Origin: Limonium bicolor
Lineage: Eukaryota > Streptophyta > Magnoliopsida > Caryophyllales > Plumbaginaceae
Assembly (NCBI GenBank): GCA_023374045.1
Contig: CM041776.1
Span: forward strand, 353,088,296-353,152,295
Direction of reading: 5' to 3'
DNA length: 64,000 nucleotides
In this document: one piece after another, positions 1-12,505 of the stretch
Position numbering within the stretch: position 1 is the first letter of the stretch
How the letters are laid out: each line of letters opens with the position of its first letter
The notes under the pieces: model-generated
The model's input: the letters and a program-made list of their open reading frames with translations, nothing else
Told to the model about the DNA's origin: nothing
Databases searched by the model: none
Program-made: the position numbers and the translations under genes

Positions 1-244
1 TTCTGTCCGTCAGCAACGAGTTTGAGTGTTGTTCTGTTCTTCAGACTTAGCCTTTAATGATCTTCTACTTCGTTTCTTCTACAGTTCTGAGAGATAGCTT
101 TTTGTGAGTTTCAAGCTTCTGAGAGGTGTGAGATTCCTTCCGTGTGTATTCGTGTTCGTAGTATTCTAGCACTGGAAGTGCATTTGTTCGTATTCTGAGT
201 TTCATTGAATTTCGAGGACGAAATTCTTTTTAAAGAGGGAATAA
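1..244 (+). other. Right end of an internal domain (array continues to the left)
   Basis: This stretch matches 4,918-5,164, the end of the next internal domain. It holds the residual polyprotein end (NFEDEILFK, from about 208) and the purine tract just before the LTR at 245. It shows that at least one more unit lay to the left of the window. Confidence 0.85.
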
Positions 245-1840
245 TGTTGTGCCCCAATTTTTTTTTCTTCTTTTGTTTCTGATTTACAAGGAATTTATGA
301 CAATTCTAATTGTTATTATATTAGCTTCGGGAAAAAGGTCTTTGTTTCGATTTTATTTATGTTAGTAAAGAATTACTAACTTCTCTTTTTTCTTCCTTAT
401 TTTGATTAATTATTCTTACTTCTTTCTTTTATCTTATTTATTTTAAGTTAATGAAGGGAGTTTCTAGTTTTTTTATTCTATTTCCTCCTCCCCTCTTTGA
501 CGCATTGGCACACTTTAAACGCTCATTCTCCCTCTCCTCCTTGTTTCTTCTCTCCAATAAAGTTCCTCCCTTGCATCCTTCTCATCCAATCTCTCTCAAG
601 TCTAAATCGTTGGAATTAATTGCTTGTGGATCCGTTGTCCGTCAATGGTCTTCGAGGTTTGTAGATGTGTATTTCCATTCTGTTTCTTGTTGAGTTCTTC
701 TCTCTCCTTTTCTAATTTTGATTTTGGGAATTCTGGGATTATTCAGTCGAGACTTCATTGTTTGAGAAGGGATTCGAAGAGGGCGATGGGTGGAGTCTGT
801 AGAAGAGATTTGCTTTGCGTCGGATGTGAGGTAGGTGGTAGATGGATTCGGTATAGGTGTGTTTACCCATGGGGATTCTAGATCTTGTTTCGTTTCTAAA
901 AGTGTTTGCTTTGATATTTGATTTCGATGTGAATCTGAATTGATTTTGATTTACGTTTTCACTCCGCTTAAATCCCATGGTATTTTGTTTGATTGTCTAC
1001 TTTGATATGGAAAGGGATATGTTAATTATAATTTCGAAAACTACTGTACGTGATAAACAAATACAATTTGGGGTAGCACTCAATCGATATTTTTCCTGAT
1101 ATTAAATGATTCTATAATCTGATATAGCAGTTTCGGTGTTTAAATTGATCTTTTACTGCACGGTAATATATGTCAGCGTATAATCACCATTGCTTTACTG
1201 CCATGGATAGCTTTTGAATTCTGATAATTAGCCGATTTTGTTATCTGCTCTACACCTGATTCTGTTGTTAGTATGTTGATTTTGAAGATATAGCTTTATA
1301 CGTTATTATATATACAAAAATCCTTGTATGATTTACATATATTTGTCAATCAAAAGACGCATTTGTTTTACTGTATTTTCTACGAAAATACTTCCAAGGC
1401 ACACTACTATGTGTACATATTATGATTGTTAAATTTCTACAATTTATACATTACATATAATAATTTCGTTTTGCCATCTAATCGACACGGAAAGCATTTA
1501 ATTTTATACAAATGTTTTGAAATTAGTAGGAGGTTGTTTTCTTTACGTTATTATTTAATCGTTTATATTATATAAGTTTTAAGCTCACAAATTTACAATG
1601 TTACCGATAAGGTAGTTTATACATATGTTGTTAACTGTCTATACGATCTGATATAAAGTTGTATAATCTAATTTATGTAAAATATTAAGTGGCATAGATT
1701 TTGATTAAACTTTTGTAATGTCTTCGTTTTACCCATTATCTATTATATTATTTTAATGGTGTTTTCAACCAGTTTGATCTTTACGTTTATATATGAATTT
1801 ACTTTTACGGTTTGTTTGACAAGTATACGTGACGGTACTT

Positions 1841-2603
1841 TTTTTTTTTATAGCACAAGGCCCGAAAATAGGCAAAGCCTAGAAAGCCACAAAGCGGTCA
1901 CAACACAACAAAGCAAAAACATACGAGACATACCTCTCTAGCTTTCTAGCCAGACCTACAAGACAACTCCTTACGATCTCATTCTTACTCATTCTTACTC
2001 CTAGATGCAACCTTGCTAATACGAGAAAACTTGCTAAACCCTACTAGATACTTCCTATTCCCCCCACCCCTTCTAGAACTACATCTAGAAATGGAATGAG
2101 CGCCGCTTTCTGCATCTGCCTCACTCTCAGCCTTTGACTCTTGGCTTCCTAATCGGGAACTCGCTCTCTGCTCCTGGATAATTTCTTCAAAATTACTTAA
2201 AGCGAGTCCTTCATCTCGCACATGACACCCAAGCTTCTTAGCCAGCAGGAGAGTCTGCCTTGCTTCTTCTTTGACAAAATCCTCCTCTGGGCAACCCGCC
2301 GGCTGAGAGGGACCTCTAGTCGCTTAAATCCGGAGAAACTCTGGATCTTCAAAAAGGTTCCTGAGATCATCGCCTTCCACCCCAGCATCCACCTACTCAA
2401 CCTGGAGAGGGGCATGCACACATCCAGGAGCAGGTTCCCATCCTCAAACGCTGTAAGACTGGGATCTAAGCCGGTCCTAGGCACATCTCTATGACCAATA
2501 CTTCCATTTGTGGGATTTCTTATTCCGAACCAGGCATCCCTTCCTCAAAATATCATCCGCAATTGGATCAGGTGAGAGCTCTGTAGTCACCAGCGGCATA
2601 CGA
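1841..2603 (-). pseudogene. LINE-derived retrocopy inside LTR1
   Basis: Read on the minus strand, the insert ends with a GGCCTTGTGCTATA leader into a poly-A tail (poly-T at 1840-1849 on +), the hallmark of a retroposed LINE end. It encodes a broken form of the frame seen complete at 6924-7331. LTR4 lacks the insert: at 17,421-17,440 its flanks are directly joined. The insertion therefore postdates the LTR family but predates duplication of LTR1-LTR3. Confidence 0.75.
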
Positions 2604-3517
2604 TTTTGTCTCTCTATTTGCTACTGTTCAAGCCTATGATACAACATATATTTATAATGGTTTTCTCTCAAATCATATTATCAAATTGACTTTCCGCAAA
2701 CTAGATTTTGTTATGGTTCGGAGCCAACAATTTCACTGCATAATTATGTACCAGGACGTGATTTGCAAATCTATATATTTCCCAAAACCTCAAAATTTGT
2801 TGTCGGACTTTTGCAGTGTTTATGTTCTATTAATTGCACGGTCATAGTCAGCTATCTATTTCGTTTTGTTCTTCTGGCATTGACTCCTCTTATAATAATA
2901 CTCTAAAAAAATGACTACTAGTCTCTCAATGGAGTTTTGTAGTGAAGATGATCTATTTTTATCTTACGCTTATATATATGATCATTATTTTATTTTCTGG
3001 TGGTGGTCTATATGTATTTCGTATCTTACATTCACCTAGGTTTCTATGAGAAATATAAATATATTTAGTATAGTGTTTTGAGTGATGTATTGTCTTCACT
3101 GGAAAGTATCTATTTGATTGTCTACGTTTTGCAGCCGAAGGAATTGTTTCCTTTATATTTATTATTTTATCGCATATGTGATAAAAGTTATAAAGCTTAT
3201 TAACTTATAATATTTTCCGAGATGGTAGCTTGTTATGTATTTATGAGTCTGTCTTCGTATGATTTGATATTACGCTTGTATATTCAAATTTTTAATTTCG
3301 ATTTATATAAACTATTCGGTGATACAAATTTTCTATTTATTTTTGGGAAGGTTTTCATTTGATCGTTATCTGATATATATTATTAATTTAATTCAAATCT
3401 TTAGTTATGATTCTGTAACTTTGTTTTGGGACCTAGTTTATTGCTTTCTGAGCTGTGGATGACTGGGTCGAGTTATCCCGTAGCGCGCGCTGTAGAACAT
3501 CCTTCTGTATCTGTATC

Positions 3518-3637
3518 ACGGGCATCTCCCCGTTCTGTTATCTGGGGTCGACGGACTCATTCTGTTATCTGGAGTCCACAGACTCATTCTGTTATCTGGG
3601 GTCTTCAGACCCGTTTGTTATCTGAGGTCTCATGACC
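3518..3637 (+). promoter_or_regulatory. Five-hairpin cassette in the U3 of LTR1
   Basis: Five short inverted repeats follow one another about 27-30 bp apart, the last four each introduced by CTGTTATCTG or a near copy. Arms are ACGGG/CCCGT, GGGTC/GACTC (one G-T pair), GAGTC/GACTC, GGGTC/GACCC and AGGTC/GACCT, with loops of 4-6 nt. It lies about 450 bp before the TATA box. Function is unknown; a protein-binding or structural role is inference. Confidence 0.7.
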
Positions 3638-4092
3638 TATTCTGTATGCTCTGAACTAGGGTCCCTTAAAAACTTTGTTTTCGATAACGTTCTCATGTGT
3701 ATAAGATTCTGATTTGCTTCTATTCAGTTTTGAGCATTGGCGCTTCTGACATGAGACCCTGCTTTGTGCTTTATCTCATTCTGTGAGTGTGGCTTCAACT
3801 TCGTTCGTCTCCTCTGTTTTGTCAGCCTTGGTTTATGGTTTCTGTTTTGTGAAGATTAGATTTGTATTGCAAATGAGCTTTGTAAAGAAACTATGCTTAT
3901 GTTTTGTTTCCTTCTTCTGATGGTCTATATATGACTTATGATTTCTAAAAAGCCTTATGGTTTCTATAAAAATCTTCCATTGTCAAGCTATACCTTTGCG
4001 ACCTCTGTTTCACTCTGCTTTGTATTTGACTTTGCATCGTTTGGGGTGCTTCCATCTAATTTTGATTTGAATTTGATTTGCTAACTTATGTC

Positions 4093-4100
4093 TATATAAG
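4093..4100 (+). promoter_or_regulatory. LTR1 TATA box
   Basis: TATATAAG is kept in all four LTRs (also 9032-9039, 14721-14728, 23367-23374). It lies about 370 bp before the LTR end, which suits a U3/R promoter with a short R-U5. Confidence 0.6.
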
Positions 4101-4470
4101 CTATGTTCTGTAAAAATGTTTTGAGCATGCTTATGTTGATGAAATTTATCACTTACTGAGTTGTGGTTTGTTCACCCCTATATTCCGTCTGATTTGCAGG
4201 TTTTAACTCCTGTTGGAGATTCAGCTTTTGTGTTTGGTTTTGGCTTTTCAGTTTTGTACACTGTAATGTCGGCTTTGAGGTCCATTTGTATTTAGCTTTT
4301 GTTTGTATTTGGCATCTGCTTGTAATTTGTAAGACAGTTGTAACATTTTTGTGGATATAAGAGTTTTAGTTTTGTTTTGGGATTCGTTAGTGTGTAGCCT
4401 TGCGTGTCTTAAGTAGTAAGCACGTGGCGTGTGACGGTCTCGAAACTAGGGTGGTTTTTGGGTCATTACA

Positions 4471-5164
4471 TTTAGTGGTATCAGAGCTAGGTTTGGTTTT
4501 CATTGGGTTGTGGGTGTCTGCATGTCTACGCTTCTGTGTCCTTGCCTGCTATATGCTATGTATTGACTGTTGCGTGATTTGTTGCTATCTGGTGCCTGTT
4601 ATGTGTGTCTGCTCTGTGGTTGTCCGCCAGTAGTAGCGCAACGGAAGCGTAGTGTTTGTCTGTGTGTATTCTGAGTTTTGAGTGTGAGTTTAAGGGAGTC
4701 AGGTCCTTTGGGTAAGGATGTCGTTTGGGAGTTCAGGTGTGATTTTGTTGTGAGCTTTGGTGGTGTGTTTGTGTGGTGTGCTGTGTGTGAGTTCAGATGT
4801 GTTTGGGCTGTGTGATGTGAGCGAGAGGTGTGCTTGGTCCTTTGGATGAGAACGTCCTCCAAGAGTTGAGAGTTGTCTGGATTTTAGGCTGAGCCCTTAG
4901 AAGTTTCTGCTACGTTCTTCTGTCCGTCAGCAGCGAGTTTGAGTGTTGTTTCATGTTCTTCAGACTTAGCCTTTAATGATCTTCTACTTCGTTTCTTCTG
5001 ACAGTTCTGAGAGATAGCTTTTTGTGAGTTTCAACCATCTGAGAGGTGTGAGATTCCTTCCGTGTGTATTCGTGTTCGTAGTATTCTGGCACTAAAGTGC
5101 ATTTGTTCGTATTCTGAGTTTCATTGAATTTCAAGGACGAAATTCTTTTTAAAGAGGGGAATAA
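4471..5164 (+). mobile_element. Internal domain 1 with primer-binding site and purine tract
   Basis: The primer-binding site TGGTATCAGAGC is at 4476-4487. The rest is a TG-rich, gene-free leader (about 4,600-4,860), then a segment ending in NFKDEILFK and the purine tract AAAGAGGGGAATAA before LTR2. At 694 bp it is far too short for gag or pol, so replication would need proteins from a related autonomous element. Confidence 0.85.
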
Positions 5165-8100
5165 TGTTGTGCCCCAATTTTTTTTCTTCTTTGTTTTCTG
5201 ATTTACAAGGAAATTTATGACAATTCTAATTGTTATTATATTAGCTTCGGGAAAAAGGTCTTTGTTTCGATTTTATTTATGTTAGTAACAGAATTACTAA
5301 CTTCTCTTTTTTCCTTCCTTATTTTGATTAATTATTCTTACTTTCTTTCTTTATCTTATTTATTTTAAGTTATGAAGGGTGTTTCTAGTTTTTTTTATTC
5401 TATTTCCTCCTCCCCTCTTTGACGCATTGGCACACTTTAAACGCTCATTCTCCCTCTCCTCCTTGTTTCTTCTCTCCAATTAAAGTTCCTCCCTTGCATC
5501 CTTCTCATCCAATCTCTCTCAAGTCTAAATCGTTGGAATTAATTGCTTGTGGATCCGTTTGTCCGTCAATGGTCTTCGAGGTTTGTAGATGTGTATTTCC
5601 ATTCTGTTTCTTGTTGAGTTCTTCTCTCTCCTTTTCTAATTTTGATTTTGGGAATTCTGGGATTATTCAGTCGAGAGTTCGTTGTTTGAGAAGGGATTCG
5701 GAAGGGCGATGGGTGGAGTCTGTAGAAGAGATTTGGTTTGCGTCGGATGTGAGGTAGGTGGTAGATGGATTCGGTATAGGTGTGTTTACCCATGGGGATT
5801 CTAGATCTTGTTTCGTTTCTAAAGTGTTTGCTTTGATATTTGATTTCAATGTGAATCTGGATTGATTTGATTTACGTTTTCACTCCGCTTAAAACCTCAT
5901 GGTATTTTGTTTGATTGTCTACTTTGATATGGAAGGGATATGTTAATTATAATTTCGAAAACTACTGTACGTGATAAACAAATACAATTTTGGGGTAGCA
6001 CTCAATCGATATTTTTCCTGATATAATCGTAACTTATGATTCTATAATCTGATATAGCAGTTTCGGTGTTTAAATTGATCTTTTACTGCACGGTAATATA
6101 TGTCAGCGTATAATCACCATTGCTTTACTGCCATGGATAGCTTTTGAATTCTGATAATTAGCCGATTTTGTTATCTGCTCTACACCTGATTCTGTTGTTA
6201 GTATGTTGATTTTGAAGATATAGCCTTTATACGTATTAATATATACAAAAATCCTTGTATGATTTACATATATTTGTCAATCAAAGACGCATTTGTTTTA
6301 CTGTATTTTCTACGAAAATACTTCCAAGGCACACTACTATGTGTACATATTATGATTGTTAAATTTCTACAATTTATACATTACATATAATAATTTCGTT
6401 TTGCCATCTAATCGACACGGAAAGCATTTAATTTTATAACAAATGTTTTGAAATTAGTAGGAGTTTTTTCTTTACGTTATTATTTAATCGTTTATATTAT
6501 ATAAGTTGTTAAGCTCACAAATTTACAATGTTTACGATAAGGTAGTTTATACATATGTTTTAACTGTCTATACGATCTGATATAAAGTTTGTATAATCTA
6601 ATTTATGAAAATATTAAGTGGCAGAGATTTTGATTTAAACTTTTGTAATGTCTCTTCGTTTTACCACATTATCTATTATATTATTTTAATGTGTTTTCAA
6701 CCAGTTTGATCTTTACGTTTATATATATGAATTTACTTTTACGGTTTGTTTGACAAGTAGTACGTGACGGTACTTTTTTTTTTTATAGCACAAGGCCGAA
6801 AATAGGCAAAGCCTAGAAAGCCCCAAAGCGGTCAACAACACAACAAAGCAAAAACATACGAGACATACCTCTCTAGCTTTCCAGCCAGACCTACAAGACA
6901 ACTCCTTACGATCTCATTCTTATTCAATTCTTACTCCTAGATGCAACCTTGCTAATACGAGAAAACTTGCTAAACCCTACTAGATACTTCCTATTCCCCC
7001 CACCCCTTCTAGAACTACATCTAGAAATGGAATGAGCGCCGCTTTCTGCATCTGCCTCACTCTCAGCCTTTGACTCTTGGCTTCCTAATCGGGAACTCGC
7101 TCTCTGCTCCCGGATAATTTCTTCAAAATTACTTAAAGCGAGTCCTTCATCTCGCACATGGCACCCAAGCTTCTTAGCCAGCAGGAGAGTCTGCCTTGCT
7201 TCTTCTTTGACAAAATCCTCCTCTAGGCAACCCGCCGGCTGAGAGGGACCTCTAGTCGGCTTAAATCCCGGAGGAAACTCTGGATCTTCAAAAAGGTTCC
7301 TGAGATCATCGCCTTCCACCCCAGCATCCACCTACTCAAACTGGAGAGGGGCATGCACACAATCCAGGAGCAGGTTCCCATCCTCAAACGCTGCAAGACT
7401 GGGATCTAAGCCGGTCCTAGGAACATCTCTATGACCAATACTTCCATATTGTGGGATTTCTTCTTCCGAACCAGGCTATCCCTTCCTCAAAATATCATCC
7501 GCAATTGGATCAGGTGAGAGCACTGTAGTCACCAGCGGCCTACGATTTTGTCTCTCTATTTGCTACTGTTCAAGCCTATGATACAACATATATTTATAAT
7601 GGTTTTCTCCAAATCATATTATCAAATTGACTTTCCGCAAACTAGATTTTGTTATGGTTCGGAGCCAACAATTTCACTGCATAATTATGTACCAGGACGT
7701 GATTTGCAAATCTATATATTTCCCAAAACCTCAAAATTTGTTGTCGGACTTTTGCAGTGTTTATGTTATTAATTGCACGGTCATTGTCAGCTATCTATTT
7801 CGTTTGTTCTTCTGGCATTGACTCTCATATAATAATACTCTAAAAAAATGACTACTAGTCTCTCAATGGAGTTTTGTAGTGAAGATGGTTTATTTTTATC
7901 TTACGCTTATATATGATCATTATTTTATTTTTGGTGGTGGTCTATATGTATTTCGTATCTTACATTCACCTTGGTTTCTATGAGAAATATAAATATATTT
8001 AGTATAGTGTTTTGAGTGATGTATTGTCTTCACTGGAAAGCATCTATTTGATTGTCTACGTTTTGCAGCCGGAGGAATTGTTTCCTTTATATTTATTATT

Positions 8101-9410
8101 TTATCGCATATATGATAAAAGTTATAAAGCTTATTAACTTATAATATTTTCCGAGATGGTAGCTTGTTACGTATTTATGAGTCTGTCTTCGTATGATTTG
8201 ATATTAAGCTTGTATATTCTAATTTATAATTTCGATTTATATAAACTATTCGGTGATACAAATTTTCTATTTATATTTTTGGGAAGGTCTTTCATTTGAT
8301 CGTTATCTGATATATATTATTAATTTAATTCAAATCTTTAGTTATGATTCTGTAACTTTGTTTTGGGACCTAGTTTATTGCTTTCTGAGCTGTGGATGAC
8401 TGGGTCGAGTTATCCCGTAGCGCGCTGTGTAGAACATCCTTCTGTATCTGTATAACGGGCATCTCCCCGTTCTGTTATCTGGGGTCGACGGACTCATTCT
8501 GTTATCTGGAGTCCACAGACTCATTCTGCTATCTGGGGTCTTCAGACCCGTTCTGTTATCTGAGGTCTCATGACCTATTCTGTATGCTCTGAACTAGGGT
8601 CCCTTAAAAACTTTGTTTTCGATAACGTTCTCATGTGTATAAGATTCTGATTTGCTTCTATTCAGTTTTGAGCATTGGCAGCTTCTGACATGAGACCCTG
8701 CTTTGTGCTTTATCTCATTCTGTGAGTGTGGCTTCAACTTCGTTCGTCTCCTCTGTTTTGTCAGCCTTGGTTTATGGTTTCTGTTTTGTGAATATTAGAT
8801 TTGTATTGCAAATGAGCTTTGTAAAGAAACTATGCTTATGTTTTGTTTCCTTCTTCTGATGGTCTATATGACTTATGATTTCTAAAAAGCCTTATGGTTT
8901 CTATAAAAATCTTCCATTATCAAGCTATACCTTTGCGACCTCTGTTTCACTCTGCTTTGTATTTGACTTTGCATCGTTTTGGGGTGCTTCCATCTAATTT
9001 TGATTTTGAATTTGATTTGCTAACTTATGTCTATATAAGCTATGTTCTGTAAAAATGTTTTGAGCATGCTTATGTTGATGAAATTTATCACTTACTGAGC
9101 TTGTGGTTTGCTCACCCCTATATTCCGTCTGATTTGCAGGTTTTAACTCCTCGTTGGAGATTCAGCTTTTGTGTTTGGTTTGGCTTTTCAGTTTTGTACA
9201 CTGTAATGTCGGCTTTGAGGTCCATTTGTATTTAGCTTTTGTTTGTATTTGGCATCAGCTTGTAATTTGTAAGACAAGTTGTAACATTTTTATGGATATA
9301 AGAGTTTTAGTTTTGTTTTGGGATTCGTTAGATGTAGCCTTGCGTGTCTTAAGTAGTAAGCACGTGGCGTGTGACGGTCTCGAAACCAGGGTGGTTTTTG
9401 GGTCATTACA
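5165..9410 (+). mobile_element. LTR2 of the tandem array (4,246 bp)
   Basis: Same organisation as LTR1: LINE insert at 6774-7545, hairpin cassette at about 8453-8578, TATA box at 9032-9039. Small indels separate it from LTR1, but diagnostic bases in the 5' part (such as TCCGTCAATGG near 5562-5572 and GTTTACCCATGG near 5783-5794) group it with LTR1 rather than LTR3/LTR4. Confidence 0.9.
6774..7545 (-). pseudogene. LINE-derived retrocopy inside LTR2, ORF1-like tail
   Basis: The best-preserved copy has a 135-codon open frame at 6924-7331. Its start is rich in Pro and acidic residues, its middle (KEEARQTLLLAKKLG) resembles the linker that follows the zinc knuckle of plant L1 ORF1-type proteins, and its end is Ser/Arg-rich and basic. 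The stop is followed by about 140 bp of 3' sequence and the poly-A tail. No reverse transcriptase or RNase H is present between frame and tail, unlike a normal 5'-truncated LINE. The family call is by resemblance only. Confidence 0.55.
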
Positions 9411-10108
9411 TTTAGGTATCAGAGCTAGGTTTGGTTTTCATTGGGTTTGTGGGTGTCTGCATGTCTACGCTTCTGTGTCCTTGCCTGCTATATGCTATGT
9501 ATTGACTGTTGCGTGATTTGTCTGCTATCTGGTGCCTGTTATGATGTCTGCTCTGTGTGGTTGTCCGCCAGCTGAGTAGCGCAACGGAAGCGTAGTGTTT
9601 GTCTGTGTGTATTCTGAGTTTTGAGTGTGAGTTTAAGGGAGTCAGGTCCTTTGGGTAAGGATGTTGTTTGGGAGTTGAGGTGTGATTTTGTTGTGAGCTT
9701 TGGTGGTGTGTTTGTGTGGTGTGCTGTGTGTGAGTTCAGATGTGTTTGGGCTGTGTGATGTGAGCGAGAGGTGTGCTTGGTCCTTTGGATGAGAACGTCT
9801 TCCAAGAGTTGAGAGTGGTCTGGATTTTAGGCTGAGCCCTTAGAAGTTTCTGCTACGTTCTTCTGTCCGTCAGCAGCGAGTTTGAGTGTTGTTCCTGTTC
9901 CTTCAGACTTAGCCTTTAATGATCTTCTACTTCGTTTCTTCTAACAGTTCTGAGAGATAGCTTTTTGTGAGTTTCAACCATCTGAGAGGTGTGAGATTCC
10001 TTCTGTGTGTATTCGTGTTCGTAGTATTCTGGCACTGGAAGTGCATTTGTTCGTATTCTGAGTTTCATTGAATTTCGAGGACGAAATTCTTTTTAAAGAG
10101 GGGTATAA
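9411..10108 (+). mobile_element. Internal domain 2 (damaged primer-binding site)
   Basis: This 698-bp domain matches internal domain 1. A 2-base deletion turns TTTAGTGGTATC into TTTAGGTATC at 9411-9420, removing the first bases of the tRNA-Met primer-binding site. The end reads NFEDEILFK followed by the purine tract GAGGGGTATAA. Confidence 0.85.
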
Positions 10109-11290
10109 TGTTGTGCCCCAATTTTTTTTTTCTTTTGTTTCTGATTTACAAAGGGAATTTATGACAATTCTAATTGTTATTATATTAGCTTCGGGAAAAA
10201 GGTCTTCTGTTTCGATTTTATTTATGTTAGTAAAAGAATTAAACTTCTCTTTTTTTCTTCCTTATTTTAATTTATTCTTGCTTCTTTCTTTTATCTTATT
10301 TATTTTAAGTTAATGAAGGGAGTTTCTAGTTTTTTTTATTTTATTTCCTCCTCCCCCTCTTTGACGCATTGGCGACACTTTAAACGCTCATTCTCCCTCC
10401 CCTCCTTGTTTCTTCTCTCCAAGTAAAGTTCCTCCCTTTGCATCCTTTTCATCCAATCTCTCTCAAGTCTAAATCGTTGGAATTATTTGCTTGTGGATCC
10501 GTTAGTCAGTCAATGGTCTTCGAAGTTTGTAGATGTATATTTCCATTCTGTTTCTTGTTGAGTTCTTCTCTCTCCTTTTCTAATTTTGATTTTGGGAATT
10601 CTGGGATTATTCAGTTGAGAGTTCGTTGTTTGAGAAGGGATTCGGAGAGGGCGATGGGTGGAGTCTGTAGAAGAGATTTGGTTTGCGTCGGATGTGAGGT
10701 AGTGGTAGATGGATTCGGTATAGGTGTGTTCACCCATGGGGATTCTAGATCTTGTTTCGTTTCTAAAAGTGTTTGCTTTGATATTTGATTTCAATGTGAA
10801 TCTGGATTGATTTTGATTTACGTTTTCACTCCGCTTAAACCCCATGGTATTTTGTATGATTGTCTACTTTGATATGGAAAGGGATATGTTAATTATAATT
10901 TCAAAAAACTACTGTACGTGATAAACAAATACAATTTGGGGTAGCACTCAATCGATATTTTTCCTGATATAATCGTAACTTATGATTCTATAATCTGATA
11001 TAGCAGTTTCGGTGTTTAAATTGATCTTTTACTGCGCGGTAATATATGTCAGCGTATAATCACCATTGCTTTACTGCCATGGATAGCTTTGAATTCTGAT
11101 AATTAGCCGATTTTGTTATCTGCTCTACACCTGATTTGTTGTTAGTATGTTGATTTTGAAGATATAGCCTTTATACGTTATTATATATATACAAAAATCC
11201 TTGTATGATTTACATATATTTGTCAATCAAAAGACGCATTTGTTTTACTGTATTTTCTACGAAAATACTTCCAAGGCACACTACTATGTG

Positions 11291-12086
11291 AAGATCAGGG
11301 GCTGACCCACATGGGGTCCTATGGGGTCCAGGGCCCATAGCTCTCTATAAAATAAAAAATAAAAAAATTAGAAATATAGTTTAAGTATAATAAAATGACA
11401 TAATTAACAAGTAGTGGTTGTGGCTTAGTGGTTAAGAGCTAGTAGTATTGATGGTCTAGGGTTCAACTCCTCTTAGTTGTTACTTTGTATTGTTTTTTCA
11501 GAAAACATTTTAGCCCCTTGAAGCGACCCGGTCCAAATAATAGCTTAAAATGGGCGCTTTCTTTTGCGCATGTGCTGTGCGTTTTTTTCCTTTTTTGAAT
11601 TAACAGCAGTTGAGAGACTTCAAACTTAGCTTCTTTTTTCCCCTTTTTTTGTTTGTTTGAGCATTCTGATTTTTAATGCAGTTGTTTTGTAGGTTGGTTT
11701 AAGATTTATGGATAGACTAGTTATGTGAGCAGATAGCATTATCTAAAAAAAACTTACAAGTAGAAGTAGCTTTTATTTTTGAAAACCAACAATGAAGAAT
11801 CGTAGAGGTCAATTGAAAATATTTTAAATATTAGTATGAAAATCAATATATAAATATTTATATATTTATATAGACCCAGAATTTTTGTTTAGGTGGGCAA
11901 AATTTTTTTTGACACTATTGTTCTTTAAAACATTATGTTATTTTGTATTTTTTTAAATTTATAAAAGCATTTTACAAATTTTCAAAAATTTCAGGGCACG
12001 GCCCCCTCTAGGTCCACCCCTGTTTATATATACATGTACTGTAAAATTATGGACCCCACAGGATTAAAACTCTGGGTCCGCCACTG
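11291..12086. mobile_element. Non-autonomous hAT-like element in LTR3
   Basis: Compared with the other LTRs, about 0.8 kb is inserted after CACTACTATGTG. The left end is CAGGGGCTGACCCA (from 11296) and the right end is TGGGTCCGCCACTG (to 12086), which are imperfect inverted repeats of the CAGGGGCGGACCCA type common in plant hAT elements. A second end-like string, GGTCCACCCCTG, lies at 12011-12022, so the right end may be composite. A clean 8-bp target duplication is not visible. No transposase frame is present. Confidence 0.7.
11415..11500 (+). other. tRNA-like (SINE-type) segment inside the hAT element
   Basis: TGGCTTAGTGG (11421-11431) fits the Pol III A box and GGTTCAACTCC (11460-11470) fits the B box exactly, about 28 bp apart. 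A T-run follows near 11,491-11,496. It does not fold as a full modern tRNA by eye; a tRNA-derived SINE head captured by the transposon is the likely origin. Confidence 0.55.
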
Positions 12087-12505
12087 ATTATGATTGTTAA
12101 ATTTCTACAATTTATACATTACATATAATAATTTCGTTTTGCCATCTAATCGACACGGAAAGCATTTAATTTTATAACAAATGTTTTGAAATTAGTAGGA
12201 GGTTGTTTTCTTTACGTTATTTTAATCGTTTTATATATAAGTTTTAAGCTCACAAATTTACAATGTTTACCGATAAGGTAGTTTATACATATGTTGTTAA
12301 CTGTCTATACGATCTGATATAAAGTTTGTATAATCTAATTTATGTAAAATATTAAGTGGCATAGATTTTGATTTAAACTTTTGTAATGTTCTTCGTTTTA
12401 CCCAATCTATTATATTATTTTAATGGTGTTTTCAACCAGTTTGATCTTTACGTTTATATATGAATATACTTTACGGTTTGTTTGACAAGTAGTACGTGAC
12501 GGTAC

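Larger units (their letters stand above)
245..4470 (+). mobile_element. LTR1 of the tandem array (4,226 bp)
   Basis: The LTR starts TGTTGTGCCCC and ends TCATTACA, followed five bases later by the primer-binding site. It holds a LINE-derived insert (1841-2603), a cassette of short hairpins (3518-3637), a TATA box (TATATAAG, 4093-4100) and, near its 3' end, a CACTTACTGAG...CACCCC...GCAGG string. A similar string (CTGAGC...CAGGT) occurs in the same place in the other long LTR at 17803-22265. Without the LINE insert the length is about 3.46 kb. Short open frames in it do not persist between copies and are not genes. Confidence 0.9.

Noticed and set aside
11415..11490. A functional tRNA gene
   Set aside because: A and B boxes are good, but the acceptor stem does not pair and the segment is inside a transposon.
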